A stretch of DNA of 64,000 nt, taken from the NCBI RefSeq assembly GCF_009707545.1, contig NZ_WLYK01000003.1, positions 248,001 through 312,000 of the forward strand. Direction: 5' to 3'. The notes beneath the pieces were generated by a model. The model saw nothing but the letters and a program-made list of their open reading frames with translations. It was not told the DNA's origin and ran no database searches. Of this stretch, positions 1 through 7,800 are shown one piece after another; position 1 is the first letter of the stretch; every line of letters starts with the position of its first letter. A program made the position numbers and the translations under genes. Source of the stretch: Nakamurella alba. Its GTDB lineage: Bacteria > Actinomycetota > Actinomycetes > Mycobacteriales > Nakamurellaceae.

Positions 1-91
1 GGGTGCGGTCATCGGTCCATGCCACCAGACGAGAGCACCGCACGCAACAGCGAGCGCTGACCTCGTCGGCGCCGGGTGAGAGGCTGGCGGG

Positions 92-1051
92 GTGCGGCGA
101 CTGCTGGTGCTCCTCGGCTGCCTGATCCTGGCCGGCGCGTGCAGCCCGGCCGAGGTGTACGGGCCGGGCCTGTCGGCGTCGCTGCCGGGCCGCGACACCG
201 GAACCGCCGTGTCCGCCGGGCCGACGAGCTCCGCCACTCCGCCGGGCGGCCCGACCGTCCCGACCACCGGAGAATCAGCGACCAGTTCCATCGGCAGCTC
301 CTTGCCCGTGTCCACCCCGTCGGAGAGGACCCTTCCTCCGGCCACCATCAACACCCCGGCGGGCCCGACAGGCTCGACAGCAACCACGACAGCCACGCCC
401 ACACGACCGGCGACGACACGGGTATCCACCACAACGCCATCCCCGACGGGACCACCCACCCCAAGTAGGCCCACGACGACCCCGACCGGCGCCTTCACCA
501 GCACCCGGTCCGGGATCGACACCGCTCTGGCCGCACGGATGTCGACCTCGTGGCGCGCGGGTTGCCCGGTCCCGCTGTCCGAGCTGACCTACCTGACGAT
601 GACCTACCGCGGGTTCGACGGGGAGGCGCACACCGGAGAGATGGTGGTGGCCACGGCGGTCGCCGATGACGTGGTCGAGGTGTTCCGGCAGCTGTACGCC
701 GCCGGGTTCCCGATCGCCCGGATGCGATTGGTGGACGACTTCGGCGGTGACGACGACGCGTCGATGGCCGCCGACAACACCTCCGCCTTCAACTGCCGCC
801 GGACGACCTCCGGCAGCGGCTGGTCACAGCACTCCTACGGCCGGGCGATCGACATCAATCCGGTCGAGAATCCCTACTTGAGTGATGATCTGGTACTACC
901 GACCGACGAGTTCGTGGACCGACCCGAGGCTCCGGGGGTGATCCGGGACGGCGATGCGTGTGTGCAGGCCTTCGCCTCCGTCGGCTGGTCGTGGGGCGGC
1001 GACTGGTCGGATCCGGTGGACTACCAGCACTTCTCGCAGAACGGCCGCTGA
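92..1051 (+). CDS. Lipoprotein with M15-type (VanY/extensin-like) peptidase domain
   Basis: Predicted cell-surface peptidase of 319 residues, probably acting on peptidoglycan peptides. The GTG start gives an N-terminus with a lipobox (LAGAC, lipidated Cys17), so export and membrane anchoring are expected. Residues about 20-145 are a Pro/Thr/Ser-rich linker that would span the wall. The C-terminal part carries the M15 zinc motif SQHSYGRAIDIN (about residues 244-255) and a late His in DYQHF near residue 310, matching the S-x-H-x-x-G-x-A-x-D pattern and the distal His of the family. It is convergent with ligC and has no operon partner in view. Family assignment is firm; the substrate (D,D- or L,D-peptide) is inference. 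Confidence 0.85.
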   Translation: MRRLLVLLGCLILAGACSPAEVYGPGLSASLPGRDTGTAVSAGPTSSATPPGGPTVPTTGESATSSIGSSLPVSTPSERTLPPATINTPAGPTGSTATTTATPTRPATTRVSTTTPSPTGPPTPSRPTTTPTGAFTSTRSGIDTALAARMSTSWRAGCPVPLSELTYLTMTYRGFDGEAHTGEMVVATAVADDVVEVFRQLYAAGFPIARMRLVDDFGGDDDASMAADNTSAFNCRRTTSGSGWSQHSYGRAIDINPVENPYLSDDLVLPTDEFVDRPEAPGVIRDGDACVQAFASVGWSWGGDWSDPVDYQHFSQNGR

Positions 1052-1117
1052 ACCCGGCCGGTCACCATCCCGCGGGCACCCGTATCGTCGGGCAGATCCG
1101 CTACCCGCCAACGACAC

Positions 1118-2182
1118 TCAGACCCCGAGCACGTCGGCGAGGCTGAAGGACACCGGGCGTTCCAGCTGGTCGTAGGTGCAGGACTCCGGGTCCCGGTCGG
1201 TGCGCCACCGCACGAACTGGGCGGTGTGCCGGAACCGCACGCCCTCCATGTAGTCGTACCGCACCTCGACGACCTGCTCCGGCCGGAGCGGGACGAAGGA
1301 CAGGTCCTTGCCGTTGTTCCACCGGCTGTACTCGTTCTTCCGCGGTGTCCGCTTACCGTCCTCCTGCGCCGCCCAGTTCCACGGGTGGTCGTCGAAAGTG
1401 GTGACGTACTCCTGCATCTCGGTGAACAACTGCTTCCGCTTCGCCATCGGGAAGGCACCGATGACACCGACCGAGGCGAGCACGCCGCGCTCGTCGTACA
1501 GGCCGAGCAGCAGGGACCCGATCGCGTCGTCACCGGACTTGTGCACGCGGTACCCGGCGACCACGCAGTCGGCGGTGCGCTCGTGCTTGATCTTGGTCAT
1601 CACGCGCTTGTCCGGCTGGTAGGTCAGGTCGAGCTTCTTGGCGATCAGCCCGTCCAGGCCGGCCCCCTCGAACTGCTCGAACCACTGCTGCGCCAGCTCG
1701 GCGTCCTGGGTGGCCGGGGTGATGTGGATCGGCGGGCGTGCGTCCGCCAGTGCCTGCTCCAGCATCCGGCGCCGCTCGAGCAGCGGCACGGAGGTCAGGT
1801 CGTCGTCGCCGAGCGCGAGCAGGTCGAAGGCCACGAAGGACGCAGGCGTGGTCTCGGACAGCATCTTCACCCGGCTGGCGGCCGGGTGGATCCGCTGCTG
1901 GAGAGTTTCGAAATCGAGGGTGTTGCGCTCGGTGTCGGCGATGATGATCTCGCCGTCGATGACCGCCCGCTCCGGGAAGTTCTCCAGCACCGCCTGCACG
2001 ACCTCGGGGAAGTATCGCGTCATCGGCTTCTCGTTGCGACTGCCGATCTCCACGTCGTCGCCGTCGCGGAAGATGATCGACCGGAACCCGTCCCACTTCG
2101 GCTCGTACAGCTGGCCCGCGGGGATCGCCGCGGCCGGCTTGGCCAGCATGGGAGGGACCGGGGGCATCACGGGCAGCTGCAC
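1118..2182 (-). CDS. ligC: ATP-dependent DNA ligase, LigC type
   Basis: Seals DNA nicks using ATP; 354 residues, the length of mycobacterial LigC. The nucleotidyltransferase motif EPKWDGFR holds the adenylated lysine (Lys29 from the chosen start), followed by RDGDDVEIGSRNEKPMTRYFP and, later, the VIDGEII and IAKKLDLTYQP ligase motifs, with an OB-fold C-terminus. I chose the GTG at 2182 because it gives an N-terminus (VQLPVMPPVPPMLAKP) resembling known LigC starts; ATG at 2167 is an alternative. An in-frame extension to 2389 has no ligase homology. The Prim-PolC gene lies upstream on the same strand, a pairing known from mycobacteria, where the two act in excision repair rather than classic end joining. 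Confidence 0.92.
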   Translation of the reverse strand: MQLPVMPPVPPMLAKPAAAIPAGQLYEPKWDGFRSIIFRDGDDVEIGSRNEKPMTRYFPEVVQAVLENFPERAVIDGEIIIADTERNTLDFETLQQRIHPAASRVKMLSETTPASFVAFDLLALGDDDLTSVPLLERRRMLEQALADARPPIHITPATQDAELAQQWFEQFEGAGLDGLIAKKLDLTYQPDKRVMTKIKHERTADCVVAGYRVHKSGDDAIGSLLLGLYDERGVLASVGVIGAFPMAKRKQLFTEMQEYVTTFDDHPWNWAAQEDGKRTPRKNEYSRWNNGKDLSFVPLRPEQVVEVRYDYMEGVRFRHTAQFVRWRTDRDPESCTYDQLERPVSFSLADVLGV

Positions 2183-2496
2183 CCGCCCAGTCTGCCGGGT
2201 CGGACCGACAGCCGCGCGGCCGGCATGCCCCCTCCCGGCCCCGGCCCATGACCGATTCCGCCCGCCTGACCGATCGGACCGCGGTGGCCGCCGTCCCAGG
2301 TCTGATCGGTCCAGCCGGGACGAAGGGACCATCCGCCTTCGGGTGCTGCTCCCGACGACCGGAGCCGGGCTGCAGCGCGGATCGACCACCGAAGGCCCGG
2401 GTCCGGGCGATGTCCCGGGCCGGATTCGAGGACCTGTGGAGCGACCGGCAACTCCCCGGTCGGGCTTCGCACCGGCGGTCGACGTCGACCTTGCCC
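2183..2496. other. Intergenic gap between ligC and prim-polC, with one hairpin
   Basis: No convincing gene. The only structure I see is an imperfect inverted repeat, ACCGATCGGACC at 2268-2279 facing GGTCTGATCGGT at 2299-2310 (one G-T pair, 19-base loop). It could be a terminator behind prim-polC or an mRNA leader structure for ligC. The 314-base gap means the two repair genes are not translationally coupled here. Confidence 0.5.
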
Positions 2497-3567
2497 CTAC
2501 TCGTCCGTCCAGTTCGCCGGGTTCTTCTTGCTCGGCTGCACCCGCGGCGGCTCGCCGGGCATCTTGGGATAGTCCGGCGGGTAGGGCATCTCGCCCAGAC
2601 CCCGGTCGGCCAGGTCCTTCTCCCAGAGCTCCAGCAGCGGGTCGAGGTCGAAGGCCTGCTGGGCGACCGCGGCGTGCAGATCACCCACCTCGGCGAACCG
2701 GGCGGGCATCGTGGTGACGTCGAAGTCCTCCGGCGTGACGTCCGGGATCTCGTCCCAGCGCAGCGGCGCCGACACGGTGGCCCGGGCGTTGGGCCGGATC
2801 GAGTAGGCACTGGCGATGGTGCGATCGCGCGCCATCTGGTTGAAATCGATGAAGATCCGCTCCCCGCGCTCCTCCTTCCACCACGCCGTGGTCACCTGGT
2901 CCGGCATCCGCCGCTCGAGCGCCCGGCCCAGCGCGATCACCGCGTGCCGGGCATCGACGAAGCTCCACCGCGGGGCGATCGGGATGTAGACGTGCAGGCC
3001 GCGGCCGCCGGAGGTCTTCGGGTGACCTTCCAACCCCAACTCCGACAACAGGTTCCGCAGCTCGGCCGCGACCGGGACGGTGTCGCGGAAGTCGGTGCCC
3101 GGCTGCGGGTCGAGATCGACACGCAGCTGGTCGGGCTGCTCGGTCTCCGGCCGGCGCACCGGCCACGGATGGAACCGCAGGGTGCCCAGGTTGGACGCCC
3201 AGGCCACCACCGCCAGCTCGGTCGGGCAGACCTCTTCGGCGGTCCGGCCGCTGGGAAAGGTGATGGTGACGTTCTCGACCCAGTCCGGCGCCCCCTTCGG
3301 CACGCGCTTGGAGTAGAAGGCATCACCCTGATTGTCCATCCGGGTGGACAGGGTCGCCCCCTCGAACCACCCCTTCGGCCACCGCTCCAGCGTGGTCGGC
3401 CGGTCCTTGAGGGCCCCGAGGATGCCGTCGCCGACCGAGACGAAGTACTGCACCAGGTCGAGCTTGGTCAGCCCGGGCCCGGCGAACATCACCCGATCCG
3501 GGCTGGTGACGCGCACGGGTCGGCCGGCCACGTCGATCTCGACCGCAGGAGTCCTGGACGGAGACAT
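2497..3567 (-). CDS. LigD-type primase-polymerase (Prim-PolC / PolDom)
   Basis: Archaeo-eukaryotic primase-superfamily polymerase of 356 residues, corresponding to the polymerase domain of bacterial LigD but free-standing. The catalytic metal-binding DLDP motif is present (LRVDLDPQPG), with the usual GRGLHVYIPI strand and the C-terminal RWDEIPD segment. Relatives fill short gaps and prefer ribonucleotides. No ligase or nuclease domain is fused to it, and no Ku gene is in view, so it fits the Prim-PolC group that works with LigC rather than a full LigD. ATG start at 3567. It shares its strand with ligC downstream and with the Nei2 and Lhr genes upstream. Confidence 0.9.
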   Translation of the reverse strand: MSPSRTPAVEIDVAGRPVRVTSPDRVMFAGPGLTKLDLVQYFVSVGDGILGALKDRPTTLERWPKGWFEGATLSTRMDNQGDAFYSKRVPKGAPDWVENVTITFPSGRTAEEVCPTELAVVAWASNLGTLRFHPWPVRRPETEQPDQLRVDLDPQPGTDFRDTVPVAAELRNLLSELGLEGHPKTSGGRGLHVYIPIAPRWSFVDARHAVIALGRALERRMPDQVTTAWWKEERGERIFIDFNQMARDRTIASAYSIRPNARATVSAPLRWDEIPDVTPEDFDVTTMPARFAEVGDLHAAVAQQAFDLDPLLELWEKDLADRGLGEMPYPPDYPKMPGEPPRVQPSKKNPANWTDE

Positions 3568-3728
3568 GGCCGCACCCTACCGATCACCGCCGACCGCCAC
3601 CCGGCCGAGCCGGTGCTGATCGGCGTCCTGCCCGGATCCACGTGGTTCCACCCCGTCCCGATCATCCAGTCGCACTCGACGATCGTCCGAGCTGCTCGAC
3701 CCGGCGGACCCGTCGTTCCGGTCCACAT

Positions 3729-3754
3729 GGTCCGGATCCATCCGGTCCGGATCC
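3729..3754. repeat. Two tandem copies of GGTCCGGATCC
   Basis: Perfect 11-base copies at 3729-3739 and 3744-3754, four bases apart (15-base period), lie in the 213-base gap between the Prim-PolC start and the end of the glycosylase gene. Each contains the palindrome GGATCC and, more broadly, TCCGGA. They could be a protein-binding site upstream of prim-polC or simple sequence drift. Confidence 0.45.
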
Positions 3755-3780
3755 TTGTCGAGCACGTCGCCCTGCTCCGA

Positions 3781-4707
3781 TCAGCGGCGCCGCCGGTACC
3801 CCGTGGCGCTGCGCCGCGGCGAGGAACCCAGCGGCGCCTGCGGGCGGCCGTTGTCGGTCGGGGTCGGTCCGGGCTGGCAGGACGGGCACCAGAAGGCGGT
3901 GCGTTCCCGGGTCGGGTCGCCGATCGTCGCCACCCGCACGACGGTGCCGCATCGGTGACAGGTTCGGCCGGACCGTGCGTGCACCCAGACCTCGTGCCCG
4001 CGCCGCTGGTCGCCGGTGGTGGTCGGGGTGGCGCTGGTGGCACCGTTCAGCAGCAATCGTCGGGCCCGCTCCAGCGCGGCCGCCACACCGTCGGCACCGA
4101 GCTCGGCCGTCGGCGTCCACGGCGAGACCTTCTGCAGGAAGAGGGATTCCGCCATGTACATGGTGCCGATCCCGGCGACGTTGGTCTGGTCGAGCAGGGC
4201 GGCGCCGATCTCCCGGTCCGGCCGGGCGAGGATCCGGGCGACCGCATCGGCCAGCCCACCGGGCAGGAAGTCGTCGACCATGATGTCCGGCCCGAGATGA
4301 CCGATCAGCTCGTGCTCCCGCTCGGTCGGCACCAGATCCAGCTGCCCGAGCCAGGTCGCGACGGCGGTCCACTCGGCGGTGGCGATGACCGCGCGCACCC
4401 GCACACCGCCGGACGGCACCGACCGGCCCGGCGGCTCGATCGCCCACCGCCCCTCCATCTTCAGGTGGGAGTGCAGCGTCAGCGGACCCGGCGGGGCCGT
4501 GGGAATCCGCGATCCGCCGCCGTCCGGCTCCGGACCGAACCGGGTGAGCAGGTGCTTGCCGTACGCGACGGTGCCGAGCACGGTGCGTCCGGCCAGGTCG
4601 ACCTCGGACAGACCCGGCCACCGCAGATCGGCGTGCAGCACCACCGCCCCGGTCAGCGCCTGGTCCAGGCGCCGGGCGGTGCGCAGCACGGTGTCACCCT
4701 CGGGCAC
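3781..4707 (-). CDS. Fpg/Nei-family DNA glycosylase/AP lyase (Nei2-like)
   Basis: Removes oxidised bases and cuts the abasic site. The 308-residue protein begins MPEGDT, so after Met removal Pro1 is the catalytic imine-forming residue and Glu2 the general acid. MPEGDT rather than MPELPE places it with endonuclease VIII-like (Nei) enzymes. The central helix-two-turn-helix segment (LLDQTNVAGIGTMYMAE) is intact. The C-terminus carries a zinc finger of the form C-x2-C...C-x2-C (CHRCG ... CPSC) followed by a short basic tail. It lies 182 bases downstream of lhr on the same strand, an arrangement also found in other actinobacteria. Confidence 0.93.
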   Translation of the reverse strand: MPEGDTVLRTARRLDQALTGAVVLHADLRWPGLSEVDLAGRTVLGTVAYGKHLLTRFGPEPDGGGSRIPTAPPGPLTLHSHLKMEGRWAIEPPGRSVPSGGVRVRAVIATAEWTAVATWLGQLDLVPTEREHELIGHLGPDIMVDDFLPGGLADAVARILARPDREIGAALLDQTNVAGIGTMYMAESLFLQKVSPWTPTAELGADGVAAALERARRLLLNGATSATPTTTGDQRRGHEVWVHARSGRTCHRCGTVVRVATIGDPTRERTAFWCPSCQPGPTPTDNGRPQAPLGSSPRRSATGYRRRR

Positions 4708-4781
4708 TACTCACCACCGTCCTGACCCGTCGCCGGGCACAAACCCACCATCGTGGCGGCCGAGCCCGCCCGACCTCGATT

Positions 4782-4820
4782 CGGGACCGTTTCCCCCGCC
4801 CGCCGATGGATTCGGTCCCC
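4782..4820. repeat. Dispersed intergenic repeat, copy 1
   Basis: A 38-base segment starting at 4782 between the lhr stop and the nei2 start is identical at 33 of 38 positions, without gaps, to 12546-12583. Both copies are bounded by GGGACC and GGTCCC, a 6-base terminal inverted repeat, and share the end GGATTCGGTCCC. Intergenic location, terminal symmetry and conservation suggest a small dispersed element or a shared binding site. Confidence 0.6.
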
Positions 4821-4889
4821 GATCCGCACGAACAGATCTCCTCCGAGTCCCGCTTTCCGATCCTCTGCGAGGACTCACCCAGCTCGGTC

Positions 4890-7800
4890 TCACCCGGCCC
4901 CCCCGGCGAACGGCCGGATCCGCAGGCCCCGCGGGGTCAGCGAGAACCCGGCCGCCAACAGGGCATCGACGGCCGGACCGCCGGCTCCCTGTACCTCCGC
5001 ACCGTCGATCCTGGTCACCGTCAGGCCGCCGATCGCACCGGAGGTGACCCGCTCGGCCAGCGCCGCGGCCCCCGCACCCAGCACCGCGGGATCGTCGGTG
5101 AAGGAGAGCAGGGTGCGGCCGCCGCGCTCGGCGAACAGCACGGCCTCGCCGTCCACCAGCACCACCAGGGCACCGGCCCGCCGGGCCGGGCGGTGCTTGT
5201 CCGGCAGCGCGGGATCGCCGGCGGGCCAGGGCAGTGCCGCACCGTAAGGGTTGGCCGGGTCCGCGGCGGCCAGCACGATCGCCGCCAGGTCCGGTGCCGC
5301 ATCCGGGTCCACACCGTGCCCGCGCAACCGGTCCACCGCACCGGTGGTGGCGAACTGCGCCGCCCCCAACCCCTCGACGAAGTAGCCGCGCCGCACCCGC
5401 CCGGTCTCCTCGAAGGCGGACAGCACCCGGTAGACCCCGGCGAAACCACCCGGCGCCTCCTCGGCCACCACCGCCCCGCGGGTGACCACGCCGTGCCGGT
5501 CCAGCAGCACCTCGGCCAGCGCGTGCGCGCGCACCGTCGGGTCGGTCTCCGCGGTGGGCAGCAGGGACCACCGGCCGGCGACGTGCGGCGGCCCGGTCCG
5601 GCGCACCTGCGGCCCGACCCGGCCGGTCCGCGCGGAGAGCATCGACAGGCCGGACGGTGTCCGCCGCCGCGCGGTCGGTGCCGCCCGCTTCGCCCGGTGG
5701 GTGGTGCGGCCACCGGCCAGCCGGGCGCGCAGCGGCGCGAGGGTGTCACCGGTCACCAGACCGGCGAACACCAGGTCCCACAACACCTCTGCCAGCGATG
5801 CGTCATCGATCGCGCCGTCCGGACCGCCCTCGTCCGCGGCGGCCCGGGCGACGCCGTCGGCCAGGTCCCGGAAGAAGAAGGCGCCGCCGCGGGACAGCAC
5901 CTCCAGCAGTCGGCGGTGCCAGACGCCGTGCTGGGTCGCCGGTTCCGCGATCCGTTGTGGCGCCGGATCCGGCCCGCCCGGTACCTCGTCCGTCGCCGCT
6001 CCGGCCGCCCTCTCGCCCACCGCGGCCCCGGCCAAGGTGTCGCCCACCGCGGCTCCGCCGCCCGCTGCAGACCCGGAAGCAGCAGCACCGGAAGCAGCAG
6101 CACCGGAAGCAGCAGAACTGGAAGCAGCAGTTCCGGGAGCAGCAGAAGCGGAGGCCCGGACCGCGGCCACGGCATCCCGGCGGGGTGGTCGGGCCCTGTC
6201 CGGCGGACCACCCAGCGCGGCGTCCTTCTCGGGCAACGGCAGGGTCAGCGGTGCGGTGTCGGCCAGGTGCAGACTGACCCAGCCGTCGTCGCCGGCCAGC
6301 GCGCCGTGCCCGGTCCAGATGACCTCGCCGGAGGCGGTCAGCTCGTCCATCAGCGACGGCTGGTACCCGGCGACCCGGGCCGGCAGGATCAGCGACTCCA
6401 ACGCGGAAGCCGGCAGCACCGCGCCGGCCAGCTGCTCGACCGCCCGCAGCACCCCGTCGACGCCGCGCTGCCGACTGCCCCGGGACCCCTTGGCCACGAT
6501 GCCGTTCCAGGCCGGCACGAACCGGGCCAGGGTGACCGGGGCGACCGGCTCCACCTCGGCGCGCAAGGCCGCCAGCGAGCGGCGGCGGAGCAGCCGCAGC
6601 ACCTCGGCGTCGACGAACTCCCGCACCCCGTCCGTGCCGGAGCGACGGGACGGATCCGGGGCGCCCCCGAGCGGCCGGAACTCCCCCTCCACCACGCGTC
6701 CGTTGCCCGACAGCCGGCGCAGCCCGTCCAGCACCACCGCCTGACCCAGCCCGAACAACGTCGCCGGTTCGGCGGGCACGAACGGGCCGTGGGTACGGGC
6801 GAACCGGGACAGCAGTCGTCCCAACGGGTCCGGCACGGCCTCCAGGAAAGCGCCGGCGATCCCGGGCGGCAGCGCAGTGCCGAGCGCGTCCCGTAGCACG
6901 GCCGCATCCGTCGGATCGGCCCAGCGGGCCACCCCGCCGATCCGCACACCGATCGCCCGCCGGGTGCCCACCAGTTCCTCCACCGCGGCGGCGACGTCCA
7001 CCTCGGGCACGGTCCGGGCGGCGATCTCCTCGTCGGTCAGCGGACCGAGGATCCGCAGCAGATCTGCGATCTCGTCCAGGTTGCGGGCCCGCCGGTTCTC
7101 CGAGAGCCGTTGCAGGTCGGACTCGGTGGAGGCAAGTGCGGCCGGGTCCAGCAGGTCCCGCAGCGCGAGACCGTCACCACTGCCCAGCAACTCGGCCAGC
7201 AGGGTGGGATCGACCGTCAGCGCGGCCGCCCGGCGCTCGGCCAGCGGCGAATCACCCTCGTACAGGTACTGCGCGACGTAGCCGAACATCAGCGACCGGG
7301 CGAACGGCGACGGCTGCTGCGTGGTCACCTCGACCAGCTGCACCGACCGCGCGGCGATCCGGCGCATCAGCGTGCCCAGCGCCGGCACGTCGAACACATC
7401 CGACAACACCTCGCGGACCGCCTCGGCGACGATCGGGAAGGACGGGTACTTGGACGCCACCTCCAGCAGCTGGGAGGCCCGTTGCCGCTGCTGCCACAAC
7501 GGTTGTCGCTTGCCGATCTGCCGCCGGGGCAGCAGCAGCGCGCGGCCGGCGCACTCGCGGAACCGCGATGCGAACACCGCCGATCCACCGATCTCCGCCG
7601 TGACCTCGGCCTCGAGCGTCTCCGCGTCCAGCACCAGCGCCTCGGTCACCTGCGGCCCGTCGCCCTCGTACTCGACATCGGGCAGCCGCAGCACGATCCC
7701 GTCGTCGGCGTGCATCGCCTGCACGTCGACGCCGTAGTGCTCCCGCATCCGGGCCGCCGCCACCAGCGCCCACGGCGCGTGCACCGCGGCGCCGTACGGC

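Noticed and set aside
1-91. Open frame from base 1 to a TGA at 58-60 as the tail of an upstream gene
   Set aside because: Third-position GC is lower than in real genes here and two other frames are equally open; too short to support.
1226-2251. Long + strand open frame opposite ligC
   Set aside because: It is an antisense shadow: composition is His/Arg/Gln-rich without homology, and the minus strand encodes an intact ligase.
2248-4725. An 825-codon + strand frame covering prim-polC and nei2
   Set aside because: Antisense shadow typical of high-GC DNA; both minus-strand genes have complete catalytic motifs.
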